DNA from: Thermococcus sp. 18S1
GTDB taxonomy: Archaea > Methanobacteriota_B > Thermococci > Thermococcales > Thermococcaceae
Direction: 5' to 3'
NCBI RefSeq assembly: GCF_012027645.1
Contig: NZ_SNUU01000001.1
Span: forward strand, 62,001-126,000
Length of the DNA stretch: 64,000 bases
Shown here: piece by piece, positions 9,574 to 18,169 of the stretch
Numbering within the stretch: position 1 is the stretch's first letter
Layout of the letters: every line of letters begins with the position of its first letter
Made by a program: the position numbers and the translations under genes
Notes under the pieces: model-generated
What the model saw: only the letters and a program-made list of their open reading frames with translations
What the model was told of the DNA's origin: nothing
Database searches by the model: none

Positions 9574-9580
9574 TTATAAC
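9574..9580 (+). promoter_or_regulatory. TATA box of the metallophosphoesterase gene
   Basis: TTATAAC stands 31-37 bases before the ATG at 9611, inside the tail region after the DUF447 gene. It supports 9611, not an earlier in-frame start near 9539, as the true translation start. Confidence 0.55.
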
Positions 9581-9610
9581 CGATTCATTTCAGCTTTTCT
9601 TGGTGATACC

Positions 9611-11620
9611 ATGAAGGCCGGCAAAATTATGGCTCTTTTGGTGGCCCTGCTTGCCATAGCGGCAGTTCCAGTGAGCACTGTCTGGGCCGCTTCAAGCAGC
9701 GTGACACCGGGGGAGATCCTTATTCAGCCGCTCCCGGGGGTCCCAGCGATAGGAAAGCCAGGGGATATAGTTGAAATACACCCCGTCGATGGGGTTGCCA
9801 TCGATTCCCTTCAGATAGTCTCCATACTTCACGGGCCCTACGACCTCCAGATAGTAGGTACGGAGAACGGAGTCATTAAGGCCAAGATACCCGAAGACGC
9901 TGTGCCGGATGATTACTTCCTCGTAGTCAAGAGCAATAAGGGCGAGGTCACGATACCCAACGGCGTGTGGGTCATAAAGGACGCCCCGACGGTTCTCAGG
10001 ATAGCCCACGGCAGCGACCTCCACGTCACGAGCGGCTCAAAGATGGGCTTCGTCTGCGGGGATTACTTCCAGAAGAGCATTCCCGAAATACTCCAGTACT
10101 GTGACCACCCCTACGCGATGCACAGCTACACTGCCACCGACAGCTTCGTGACGTACTACTCCATGACAGGCCTGAGGAGTGAGAACGTCATCAACCTCAT
10201 AATCAGCACGGGCGACGATGTTGATACCAACGGCGACAGCGAGGGCTACAAGATGCTCGACGAGGCAATACTCCACGGTACCGCGGCTGGAACTCCGTTC
10301 ATAAGCATCAAGGGCAACCACGACCACCCGCCGACCTACTACAACAAGTACGTTGGTCCAAGGTACTTCTACGAGGTCATAGGCGACTTCCTCATAATAG
10401 GCCTGGACAGCCGCGGCGAGGAGAGGCACCCCGAACTTGAGCAGCTCCAGTGGATGGAGAACGTGCTTAAGAGCCACCCCAACAAGACGGTCATAGTTCT
10501 CGTTCACCACCCGTTCTGGTACAGCACCCCCGACGGCAAGTGGGGCGGAACCATAAAGGGTTACACGGCCTTTGACGACGGCGACTGGAACGCTCTGACC
10601 AAGTTCATAAGCTGGGACTGGGAGGGCAGAAACGGAGAGTACGACGAGATAGCCAGGTACTTCCTCCAGATGGTCGAGAAGTACAACGTCAGGCTCGTCC
10701 TCAGCGGCCACATCCACAAGGACAAGCCCGTTCTTTACATCGACAAGAACGGCGAGAAGCACTGGTTCTACGCCCTCACCACCACCGGCGCACCCGACAA
10801 GACCAGCAACCCGCCGAGTGAGACCGACAAGCAGAGGGGTTACACTAAACCCAGCTGGTACGGCTCCCAGGTAATCTACGTCTATGACAACGGTACCGTC
10901 GAGTTCCCGCTCGTTTCGGACATGTTTGTACAGGACAAACCGGTTTCCCTCCCCGTTCCGCAGAAGTTCATAGTCTACCGCCAGAACGGCGAGGATGGAA
11001 CCGCGGTCAAGTTCGTGAACGAGCTTGACAACGCCATCAGCGGCCCCATTGTCCTCGAGATACCCGAGGGGGCCAAGGTGGATCCCGAGCACACCAACAT
11101 AACCTACACCGTCCTGGGCGAGAGGGAGATCGGCGGTACATACTACATGCTGCTCAACGTCACCGTCCCCCAGGGCGTCAGCCAGATAACCGTAGTCAAG
11201 TCCCCCGACACCCAGGCGCCCACTGTGGATGTTGGTTATCTCACGCCGAGCAAGCCCCAGCCAGGAAGGCAGTTCAAGGTCTTTATAGCGGCCAAAGATA
11301 ACGTTGGAATCCGGGACATGAAGGTTCAGATAATCTCCGACGGAAAGGTCACAGCGGAGTACCCGGCGTTCTCAATGCAGCCCTCCAAGGTTGATGCAAC
11401 ATACTACACCGAGATTCCGGGCGTTGACACCAGTGAGTTCACCATCAAGGTCATCGCAACCGACTTCTACGGCAACACCGGCGAGACCACCTACACCGTC
11501 GGTGGAAGTGCAACCACCAGCCCGAGCACGACCCAGACGGAGAGCAGCGGAAGCACCTGCGGTCCGGCTCTCATCGTGGGCCTCGCACTCCTCCCAGTTC
11601 TCCTCAGAAAGAGGAAGTGA
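9611..11620 (+). CDS. secreted metallophosphoesterase with CGP-CTERM anchor
   Basis: A 669-residue exported calcineurin-like phosphoesterase. Residues 1-27 are a signal peptide (ending VSTVWA). A beta-rich domain of about 110 residues precedes the catalytic domain, whose metal ligands appear in order: GSDLH, TGDDVD, GNHDH, VHHPF and GHIH. A further Ig-like domain near residues 530-640 carries the chain to a Thr/Ser linker and the tail STCGP-hydrophobic-RKRK, a CGP-CTERM anchor. GGTGATACC precedes ATG 9611. It likely hydrolyses phosphoesters or nucleotides at the cell surface. The tail is nearly the same as that of the protein at 3274. Confidence 0.88.
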   Translation: MKAGKIMALLVALLAIAAVPVSTVWAASSSVTPGEILIQPLPGVPAIGKPGDIVEIHPVDGVAIDSLQIVSILHGPYDLQIVGTENGVIKAKIPEDAVPDDYFLVVKSNKGEVTIPNGVWVIKDAPTVLRIAHGSDLHVTSGSKMGFVCGDYFQKSIPEILQYCDHPYAMHSYTATDSFVTYYSMTGLRSENVINLIISTGDDVDTNGDSEGYKMLDEAILHGTAAGTPFISIKGNHDHPPTYYNKYVGPRYFYEVIGDFLIIGLDSRGEERHPELEQLQWMENVLKSHPNKTVIVLVHHPFWYSTPDGKWGGTIKGYTAFDDGDWNALTKFISWDWEGRNGEYDEIARYFLQMVEKYNVRLVLSGHIHKDKPVLYIDKNGEKHWFYALTTTGAPDKTSNPPSETDKQRGYTKPSWYGSQVIYVYDNGTVEFPLVSDMFVQDKPVSLPVPQKFIVYRQNGEDGTAVKFVNELDNAISGPIVLEIPEGAKVDPEHTNITYTVLGEREIGGTYYMLLNVTVPQGVSQITVVKSPDTQAPTVDVGYLTPSKPQPGRQFKVFIAAKDNVGIRDMKVQIISDGKVTAEYPAFSMQPSKVDATYYTEIPGVDTSEFTIKVIATDFYGNTGETTYTVGGSATTSPSTTQTESSGSTCGPALIVGLALLPVLLRKRK

Positions 11621-11788
11621 CCATCTCCTCTTTCAATTTTCCCTCCCGAAGGCCCCACCACAGAACTAGGGGAACTGGCCAGGTTTCTTTCCCGGAGCAC
11701 TTCCATAAGGGCTGTCAAGGCCAGATAAAGCCGCCAGCAGGCTTCTTCACGAGGGGAAGAGTTTTTAAACCGTCCCCATAAGCCCCCC

Positions 11789-12412
11789 ATGGTGATGAAG
11801 GTGAAGTTCAAAGGCAAAGCCTTCGGGAACATCGTGAGGATGGAGTTCGACATTCTCACGCTCAGCGAGCTTAAAATAGACGACCTGCGAGACTTTGACG
11901 TTGATTCCATCAAGATCGAACTCAAGCCCACCTCATCCGGCATACGGGTTACCGGCATATGGGAGGGTACCGTCGAGGAAGCCGGAGAGGGAATAAAGAA
12001 GGCCCTCCTTGAGAGCTACAAACTCCGTGAGAAGATTCTCAACAGGATAAAGAGCAAGACGGAGGCAATAAGGAGCACCATGCGTCAGCTTGGCTTCAAG
12101 GAGGAAGTGGAGGGCTACGGAAGTGCGCTGCGCTTTGTCAAGAAGGTCGGCGCCTACGACATAGTCGTCGTCGCCTCAACGACCGACGACGTTGTCAGGG
12201 TAGAGGTTTACGGCAACGACAAGAAGATCCTCAGCCCTGAGCTGGAAAGCATTTTCGAGGACGTCGAGGTGGAAGAGCTGGAGATATACGACTTCGAGGA
12301 CGACAAGGAGGAGCGGCTCGTTATAAACCTCGAGATACCGAAGAACGAAGAAAAGCCAGAGAGGAAGATAATGGAAGCCATCAGGATGATAGAAAGCATG
12401 CTGATGGCCTGA
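11789..12412 (+). CDS. conserved hypothetical protein (Thermococcales)
   Basis: I do not recognise a family. The 207 residues are soluble, rich in Glu and Lys, with an alternating alpha/beta pattern, a long helix around residues 60-100 and an acidic segment near 150-185. TTTTTAAA at 11762-11769 is only 20-27 bases before the ATG at 11789, and no ribosome binding site is seen, so the message is probably leaderless; ATG 11795 is an alternative start. It converges with the Mrr/PepSY-repeat gene, the two stop codons being adjacent. Confidence 0.65.
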   Translation: MVMKVKFKGKAFGNIVRMEFDILTLSELKIDDLRDFDVDSIKIELKPTSSGIRVTGIWEGTVEEAGEGIKKALLESYKLREKILNRIKSKTEAIRSTMRQLGFKEEVEGYGSALRFVKKVGAYDIVVVASTTDDVVRVEVYGNDKKILSPELESIFEDVEVEELEIYDFEDDKEERLVINLEIPKNEEKPERKIMEAIRMIESMLMA

Positions 12413-14551
12413 TCACTTGTATTTGCTGTCCAGCTGAAGCTGCTTCAGCTTTGCAGTTATTCCCTTTGTCGGCGCCCTGTCTTCACTTATTATCTTCCCG
12501 GTTCTTGTGTCTATTCTCGCGTAGTAAAGGGTCTCCTTCCCCGCCACCTTGATGTGGACGTAGCCCCTCTCCTCGTAGAGGACGAGGCGCTCCACTGCAG
12601 GCTGTTCTTCCTTGTATTTCTCCCTCACATGCGCGAGGTAGGACTCTTTTATCGCCATCTCCGTGAAGCGGACGTCGCTCTTCAGAACCTCCCCAGTGGT
12701 TCTGTGAAGGACGAACCTCCCGACCTTCGTTCTTCCGGCGAATTCGACCTCCCAGTTCTCGTTGAGCGTTACGGATCTTATCACAGCCTCCTCGTCTATC
12801 TCCTTCGCGGCATCAACTGCTATCCTCTCTGCTAGGTCCCTTCTCAGAACACGGTCCGTCTCCTCGATGAGCTTGCCGTCCCTGCTGACCCTGACGGTTA
12901 CCCTGTGGCGGTCGTTCTCGGCGGTAACGGTGTATTCGGTTTCTGTGCCCTCTACGGACTTTATCTCAAAGTCTGGATACTTCTCGGAGACTATCTCCTC
13001 CGCCCTGTCGGGCGTCACCTCGACGAGGTAGTCGAGGACGTCCCCCGTGGAGCCGTCCACCTTCACGACGGCATTTCCATCCGCGCTCTCAAGAACCAGC
13101 TCCAGGTACTTGTGCTCCAGCACACGGTATGATTCCATGACCAGGTCTCTCAGCGGAAAGTTGCCCTCTATGACAGTCCTGGCGTTTTCGAAGGCGTCTT
13201 CGGGTGATGGAAGTCTCCTGACCTCCTCGTAGCTGCCGTCTGTGAGATCGACGCTGACAACGACCACGCCCCCATCCAGTAGTATGTCCGCGATGGCGGC
13301 CTTCTTGCCCTTCTCGAGGTTGATGACCCTGCCCTGCGGATAGGCATTTCTCAGGAGTTCACTGAGGGCATCGTCGCTCATGAGAGCTTCCATACCAAGA
13401 AGCCTGCCTGTGTAGCCGTTGAACTGGGCCTCAAATGAGAAGCGCTCCGTCTTTCCAGATACCTTAACCTTCCCGTTTGTTCTCTTGAGCTCGTACTCGC
13501 CGATTTCCTCCCCGGTCTGCTTCCGAACGATATCCCGAACCCTCTCAACGAAGTAGTTATCGGGCAGGGGGTTCATCTCGAAGGTTACCTCTCCGCGCTC
13601 CAGATCGACCCTGGCCCCGGCCAGGTTTTCACCCACCCGAACCTCGAGTCTGGCCTCTTTGGGAACGTAGACCTTCTTCCTCTCGTGGATGGTCACCCGG
13701 CCCTCTGGAACGCCGAGCTCCTTTGCGGCGACGGCCTTAAGGACGAAGACCGCCTCGCTTGGGCTTAAGGGAACCTCCACCTCACGCTCCGTGGCGTGGA
13801 TAATCGAGCTGTCGTTCAGAAGGGCCTTGGTTACGGGAACGCTCAGGTTCTTGTCCTGCGTTGCCCTGAGGACTATGCGGTCCTCGGAAAACACCACCGC
13901 CTTGTCCTTCTCCCCATCACCCTCGACGGACCAGGAGAATATGTACGCACTGGACAGGGAGACTGAGATGGACTCGAGCTTCACCTCCTCCGGTTTCACG
14001 GGGTATTTGGAAGCCGCGAACGAGGCCACTTTTCCGAGCACGGCCTCTGGTGAAAAATCATGGAGAAGCGGGGCATCGAGCTCGAACTCCTCCAGAGGAC
14101 CTTCTTCCTCCCCCGCCTCTGTCTCAGCCTTAAGCCGCTCCACAAGATCGGCGGGCGGTTCCATCCGGTAGTTGTTGAACAGGGAGGCGAGCTTCTCGCC
14201 GTCCCACGGAACCACCCTCCCGCGGTGCTCCCGGGATATTAGAACCTTGGCGTCCTTCGTGAATCCTGCGGGGGATATTAGTATTCCCTTATCCGCCTTG
14301 TATTTGTTCACCAGGTCAGCGAAGACGTTGATGTCCCTCGAAGAAGCCAGTCCCTTAGGGTGAATCGCCAGAACAACTTTCTCGATCCCTGCTATGGGGT
14401 CATCCCTTATTGCCACGATGTCTATTCCCCACTCCTTCCTGCCCGCCACCCTCTCGTAGTCCCTGAAGCCCATTCTCTTCAGCAGCTCGATTACGTCTTC
14501 AACAAGCGTTTCCCTGTGTGCAAGCCTTATTAAATCCTGGGTCCACGGCAT
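12413..14551 (-). CDS. Mrr-like nuclease-fold domain fused to tandem PepSY-like repeats
   Basis: A 712-residue cytosolic protein without signal or membrane segments. Residues 1-130 look like an Mrr/restriction endonuclease domain: GIDIVAIRDD supplies the first acidic residue (Asp44), and the segment where families have QxK or ExK reads IHPKG (His64, Lys66), followed by the usual SPAGFTKDAKVL helix. Residues 170-710 look like five to six repeats of about 75 residues, each a helix then beta strands ending in a TGxV or similar turn, resembling PepSY/YpeB-type modules. GGTGAGACTG precedes ATG 14551. It diverges from pgk. The combination is unusual; DNA cleavage is unproven given the altered site. 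Confidence 0.7.
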   Translation of the reverse strand: MPWTQDLIRLAHRETLVEDVIELLKRMGFRDYERVAGRKEWGIDIVAIRDDPIAGIEKVVLAIHPKGLASSRDINVFADLVNKYKADKGILISPAGFTKDAKVLISREHRGRVVPWDGEKLASLFNNYRMEPPADLVERLKAETEAGEEEGPLEEFELDAPLLHDFSPEAVLGKVASFAASKYPVKPEEVKLESISVSLSSAYIFSWSVEGDGEKDKAVVFSEDRIVLRATQDKNLSVPVTKALLNDSSIIHATEREVEVPLSPSEAVFVLKAVAAKELGVPEGRVTIHERKKVYVPKEARLEVRVGENLAGARVDLERGEVTFEMNPLPDNYFVERVRDIVRKQTGEEIGEYELKRTNGKVKVSGKTERFSFEAQFNGYTGRLLGMEALMSDDALSELLRNAYPQGRVINLEKGKKAAIADILLDGGVVVVSVDLTDGSYEEVRRLPSPEDAFENARTVIEGNFPLRDLVMESYRVLEHKYLELVLESADGNAVVKVDGSTGDVLDYLVEVTPDRAEEIVSEKYPDFEIKSVEGTETEYTVTAENDRHRVTVRVSRDGKLIEETDRVLRRDLAERIAVDAAKEIDEEAVIRSVTLNENWEVEFAGRTKVGRFVLHRTTGEVLKSDVRFTEMAIKESYLAHVREKYKEEQPAVERLVLYEERGYVHIKVAGKETLYYARIDTRTGKIISEDRAPTKGITAKLKQLQLDSKYK

Positions 14552-14631
14552 CAGTCTCACCCATGAAAGTGAAGTCCATTATCACGGTTCTTTCGTCTTT
14601 ATTTTATAAATCTCTTTCCCTGGAGCGCTGT

Positions 14632-14648
14632 TATCACTGCAGGTGTTC
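14632..14648 (+). promoter_or_regulatory. Thermococcales glycolytic motif-like site, upstream of the pgk TATA box
   Basis: TATCAC-N5-GTGTTC matches the Tgr regulator consensus TATCAC-N5-GTGATA at ten of twelve positions. It lies directly upstream of the BRE/TATA region, the placement associated with activation of gluconeogenic genes when sugar is scarce. Confidence 0.6.
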
Positions 14649-14656
14649 AAAATAAG

Positions 14657-14664
14657 TTTTTAAC
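14657..14664 (+). promoter_or_regulatory. TATA box of pgk
   Basis: TTTTTAAC begins nine bases after the glycolytic-motif site and 39 bases before the pgk ATG. Confidence 0.55.
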
Positions 14665-14695
14665 CCCGCAGATTTAACATCCACGCGGTGATGGA

Positions 14696-15931
14696 ATGTT
14701 CAGGCTCACCGACTTTGACTATCACGGAAAAACCGTCTTTCTGAGGGCAGACCTAAATTCGCCGGTCACTGACGGGAAGATAATCAGCGACGCCAGGTTT
14801 AAAGCGGTTCTCCCGACAATAATATACCTCCTCGAGCACGGGGCTAAACTCATCATAGGAACTCACCAGAGCAAGCCTTACAAAGGGGACTACATCACCA
14901 CGGAGCAGCACGCTGAGATACTGAGCGGGTTGCTCGGCCAAGAAGTGGAGTATGTTGAGGATATCTTTGGAAAATACGCCCGCGAGAAGATAACGGCGCT
15001 GAAACCCGGAGAGGCCATCATGTTGGAAAACCTCCGCTTCGCCGCGGAAGAGGTCAAATACAAGCCCATTGATGATTGCGAGAAGACGTTTTTCGTGAGA
15101 AAACTTGCACCTCTGATAGATTACGTCGTGAACGATGCCTTCGCAGCGACCCACCGCTCCCAGCCTTCCCTGGTGGGTTTCGCAAGATTGAAGCCCATGA
15201 TAATGGGCTTTCTCATGGAGAAGGAAGTTCAGGCACTCACAAGGGCATACGAGACCCAGGAGAAGCCGAGGGTCTACGTGCTCGGCGGTGCGAAGGTTGA
15301 TGACTCCCTCCGCGTGGCGGAGAACGTGCTGAGGAACGGCAGGGCGGAGGTCATACTGACCGGTGGTCTCGTCGGCCACGTCTTCACCCTCGCCAAGGGC
15401 TTCCACCTCGGCGACTCTAACCTCGAGTTCATGGAGAGGAAGGGCCTTCTCGAACTGGTGGACTGGGCAGAGGAGATACTCAACGAGTTCTATCCCTACG
15501 TGAGGACCCCCGTTGATTTTGCCGTGGACTACAAGGGTGAGCGCGTCGAAGTTGATTTGCTGAGCGAGGAGAAGTGGCTCTTCGACGAGCACCCGATACT
15601 CGACATAGGCTCAAGAACCGTTGAGAAGTACCGCGAGGTGCTCATGGGGGCGAAGATAATAGTCGCCAACGGGCCGATGGGCGTCTTCGAGCGCGAGGAG
15701 TTCGCGGTAGGTACGGTCGGGGTTTTCAGGGCGATAGGTGAGAGCCCTGCCTTCAGCATAGTCGGGGGAGGTCACTCGATAGCCAGCATATACCAGCACA
15801 ACATAACGGGCATAAGCCACGTCTCCACAGGCGGCGGCGCGATGCTGAGCTTCTTCGCCGGTGAAAAGCTCCCGGTTCTGGAGGCGTTCAAGGAGAGCTA
15901 CGAACGCTTTAAAGACCTGCTCGAAGGGTGA
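14696..15931 (+). CDS. pgk: phosphoglycerate kinase
   Basis: Interconverts 1,3-bisphosphoglycerate plus ADP with 3-phosphoglycerate plus ATP. The 411 residues match the archaeal enzyme: an N-terminal substrate motif (FLRADLNSPVTDGKI), the hinge region, LGGAKVDDSLRVAEN in the nucleotide domain, and the GGGHSIA loop. In Thermococcales, sugar breakdown bypasses this step via GAPOR, so the enzyme serves mainly gluconeogenesis; this agrees with the regulatory site upstream of its TATA box. ATG 14696 has GGTGATGGA before it. Its 3' end overlaps the convergent membrane-protein gene by 23 bases. Confidence 0.95.
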   Translation: MFRLTDFDYHGKTVFLRADLNSPVTDGKIISDARFKAVLPTIIYLLEHGAKLIIGTHQSKPYKGDYITTEQHAEILSGLLGQEVEYVEDIFGKYAREKITALKPGEAIMLENLRFAAEEVKYKPIDDCEKTFFVRKLAPLIDYVVNDAFAATHRSQPSLVGFARLKPMIMGFLMEKEVQALTRAYETQEKPRVYVLGGAKVDDSLRVAENVLRNGRAEVILTGGLVGHVFTLAKGFHLGDSNLEFMERKGLLELVDWAEEILNEFYPYVRTPVDFAVDYKGERVEVDLLSEEKWLFDEHPILDIGSRTVEKYREVLMGAKIIVANGPMGVFEREEFAVGTVGVFRAIGESPAFSIVGGGHSIASIYQHNITGISHVSTGGGAMLSFFAGEKLPVLEAFKESYERFKDLLEG

Positions 15932-16430
15932 ACAACCAGACGAGGAGCACGGCGATTATGATGCCCCCAAGGAGCAGCATCAGAAGCCACTCGACCCTTT
16001 CCATAAGTTTTCTGTTTGAGTAGAGAACGTGTCCGATGATTCCAAGGAGGAGGGATGAGACTATCAGTATCCTCTCCTCCGCCGATTCGACCCTGCTGAG
16101 AACAGTTTCAACGCCCCAGAGGGCCAGGAGCAGCAGAACGGCCCCGGTGATGGCATAGCCGTGCCTCATCTTTCTCGCGTTTGTTATGTAGAAGGTCGCG
16201 GCGAAGGCCACGAGGAAAACCACCATCGCCTGTATCTCTAGGGGAATCGGAACCGTCTTCGAATGAACTGTCCTCTCATAAATCCATATGACCCCAGTGA
16301 GTATAGTGGAGACTATGAGCGCCATCACAAAGATGTTGTGGACGTGGTCGGCTATGCTAAGGGCCTCCTCAAGCTCCTCCAGTTCCTCCCGTTTAGAGAC
16401 TTCTCCGCCCGCTTCGGTCCCCTCCGCCAT
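15909..16430 (-). CDS. hypothetical membrane protein, five helices
   Basis: Not a recognised family. A charged N-terminal tail of about 30 residues with a Glu-rich stretch (KREELEELEEALS) is followed by about five hydrophobic helices (near 35-55, 65-85, 92-112, 122-135 and 145-170). Such helices with a cytosolic acidic tail fit a small integral membrane protein. ATG 16430 is taken; GTG 16439 is an alternative. It overlaps the end of pgk on the opposite strand by 23 bases. Confidence 0.65.
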   Translation of the reverse strand: MAEGTEAGGEVSKREELEELEEALSIADHVHNIFVMALIVSTILTGVIWIYERTVHSKTVPIPLEIQAMVVFLVAFAATFYITNARKMRHGYAITGAVLLLLALWGVETVLSRVESAEERILIVSSLLLGIIGHVLYSNRKLMERVEWLLMLLLGGIIIAVLLVWLFTLRAGL

Positions 16431-16477
16431 CGAACCCACGGCCTTCCTACGCGCTTTGGAATTTAAGGCTATCGCGT

Positions 16478-17020
16478 TCAGTCGATTCCGGTTTTCTCGT
16501 AGAGCCTCCCGTAGGCATCCCTAAACTGGAAAACCGAGACAACCGCATAGAGTGTCGCGAAGGATTTCAGGGGGAAGTGGCCGCCGAGGAAGTGATTCAG
16601 CAGGGCTATGGTCCCTAGAACGGTCAGGTAGGTTGTGAGGACGTTCAAAAATGCCGCCAACGTCGCTCCGCGGCGGTACGCGAGCCAGACCCAGAACGAC
16701 GAGTTGAGCGCTACCAGCCAGCGGAGCCTGAGGGGTTCATCTGGGGAAACCTCCACCGAGTAGGCGTCCCTCAGCATCTCCTTTCGGAACACAATAGCAA
16801 GGCCGACGGTAAGTAGCATTACTGCAAAGGAGCCGATTACAAGGGGGCCGCTGTTGAGGATCGTTCCAAAGGCCAGCATGACGACCCATACCATGAAGGC
16901 TAGATAGACTATCAGGGATTCCAGCGAGAGTCGCCCTTTCCGAAAGAGGTATGCGGGATAAACACCGAAGAACGGGATGCCGACCATCAGTAGGACTGTG
17001 GCGAGTGTCACATCACCCAT
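16478..17020 (-). CDS. hypothetical membrane protein, four to five helices
   Basis: A 180-residue hydrophobic protein, family not recognised. Helices are seen near residues 3-22, 35-55, 60-80, 100-115 and 120-145, and the C terminus is short and polar (FRDAYGRLYEKTGID). The AT-rich stretch before ATG 17020 (the segment AATATTTTTAATC) may be its promoter, with little or no leader. It sits 60 bases downstream of the ABC-2 exporter cluster and may be a separate unit. Confidence 0.6.
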   Translation of the reverse strand: MGDVTLATVLLMVGIPFFGVYPAYLFRKGRLSLESLIVYLAFMVWVVMLAFGTILNSGPLVIGSFAVMLLTVGLAIVFRKEMLRDAYSVEVSPDEPLRLRWLVALNSSFWVWLAYRRGATLAAFLNVLTTYLTVLGTIALLNHFLGGHFPLKSFATLYAVVSVFQFRDAYGRLYEKTGID

Positions 17021-17080
17021 TTCGCATCAAAATTTTTAGAATCCAAAAGATTAAAAATATTTCGACAGAAAATTAAAACT

Positions 17081-17389
17081 TCAGTAGCCCATCAGCACGC
17101 CGAAGATCACCGCCACCCACCAGACCTCAAGGAAGGCAAAGCCCACCGTGGCCGTTCCTGTTACGAGCCACCCGATGAATATAGCATAGGCTATGAGCGT
17201 CACCGCCACGTGAAGCTTGAGGAAGGTTCTGTTTATCTCCCTTCCAGCCTTCATCCAGCCAGTCGGCAGGGGCAGCCAGTCGAAGAACGCCCCGATGAGT
17301 GCCAGGAGAGGCTGGTTGAAAAAGACTGCTGGAATGAAGATGAGGCCCGCGAGGGCCACGCAGAGCATAGTAAGCACCTGCTTCTTCAT
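17081..17389 (-). CDS. small membrane protein of the ABC-2 exporter cluster
   Basis: A 102-residue protein with three hydrophobic segments (near 5-25, 27-40 and 58-100) and a short basic loop between the second and third. The ATG at 17389 has GAGGTGAGGGGAG directly upstream, and the gene starts only 11 bases after the exporter permease, which makes co-transcription very likely. Its role is unknown; an accessory subunit of the exporter is an inference from position. Confidence 0.65.
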   Translation of the reverse strand: MKKQVLTMLCVALAGLIFIPAVFFNQPLLALIGAFFDWLPLPTGWMKAGREINRTFLKLHVAVTLIAYAIFIGWLVTGTATVGFAFLEVWWVAVIFGVLMGY

Positions 17390-17400
17390 CTCCCCTCACC

Positions 17401-18165
17401 TCAGTCTATCGTCGCCTTCCTGAAGCCCAGTGCCGCGATTCCTGCGAACAGGGCGGCAAGACCGATGAGCACCAGCCAGTCGGTGACGATTCCGAAGGTA
17501 GGCTCAACCCCAGCGAGGTAATACCTGGAACCGTCCACGGCGTAGGTCAAGGGGTTCACCTTGGCCAGCCACTGCATCCACTCCGGCATCGTGCTTATCG
17601 GGTAGAACGCTCCGCTCAGGAAGGTCATCGGGAGCATTATCATGGTCACTATCATCTGGAAGCCTTCCATGCTGGTCATCTTGAGGGCTATAGCCACTCC
17701 CATGCCGGCTATCGCTATTCCGACGAGGAAGCTCATTCCAAGCGCGGGAAGGATTCCGCTCACGTTGAGGTCCGCCAGGAAAAAGCTGAGCGCGAGTATT
17801 ATGACGCCCTGTATCATGGCCATTAGTGCTCCCCCGGTGATTCTCCCGAGTATTGCCTCCGTCCTGCTGGCAGGGGCGACGAGAATCTCCTTAAGGAAGC
17901 CGAACTGCTTGTCCCAGATGAGCGTTATGCCCTGCATGAAGCTCATGTTGAAGACCGTCATGGCTATTATTCCAGGCACGAGGTAGGTCATGTAGTCAAC
18001 GCCTCCGAAGATGGGCGCCGCGGCGGGGTTGTTGAATACCCCACTCCAGCCCTTTCCGAAGAAGATGAGCCAGATGAGCGGGTTGATGAGGCTTCCGATG
18101 ACCCTGGCACGGGAGCGCGAAAAGCGCTTCAGCTCGCGGTATATCATGGTGAAAAAGACCTGCAT
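17401..18165 (-). CDS. ABC-2 type exporter permease (DrrB-like)
   Basis: Integral membrane subunit of an ABC exporter, 254 residues with six hydrophobic helices. The cytosolic stretch between helices has the family pattern DKQFGFLKEILVAPASR, and the helix with GAFYPISTMPEWMQWL is the typical external re-entrant region of DrrB/NodJ permeases. ATG 18165 follows GAGGTGATGGC. The cognate ATPase ends four bases upstream, and a PadR regulator heads the operon. These exporters usually move drugs, lipids or polysaccharides; the substrate here is unknown. Confidence 0.88.
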   Translation of the reverse strand: MQVFFTMIYRELKRFSRSRARVIGSLINPLIWLIFFGKGWSGVFNNPAAAPIFGGVDYMTYLVPGIIAMTVFNMSFMQGITLIWDKQFGFLKEILVAPASRTEAILGRITGGALMAMIQGVIILALSFFLADLNVSGILPALGMSFLVGIAIAGMGVAIALKMTSMEGFQMIVTMIMLPMTFLSGAFYPISTMPEWMQWLAKVNPLTYAVDGSRYYLAGVEPTFGIVTDWLVLIGLAALFAGIAALGFRKATID

Positions 18166-18169
18166 GCCA

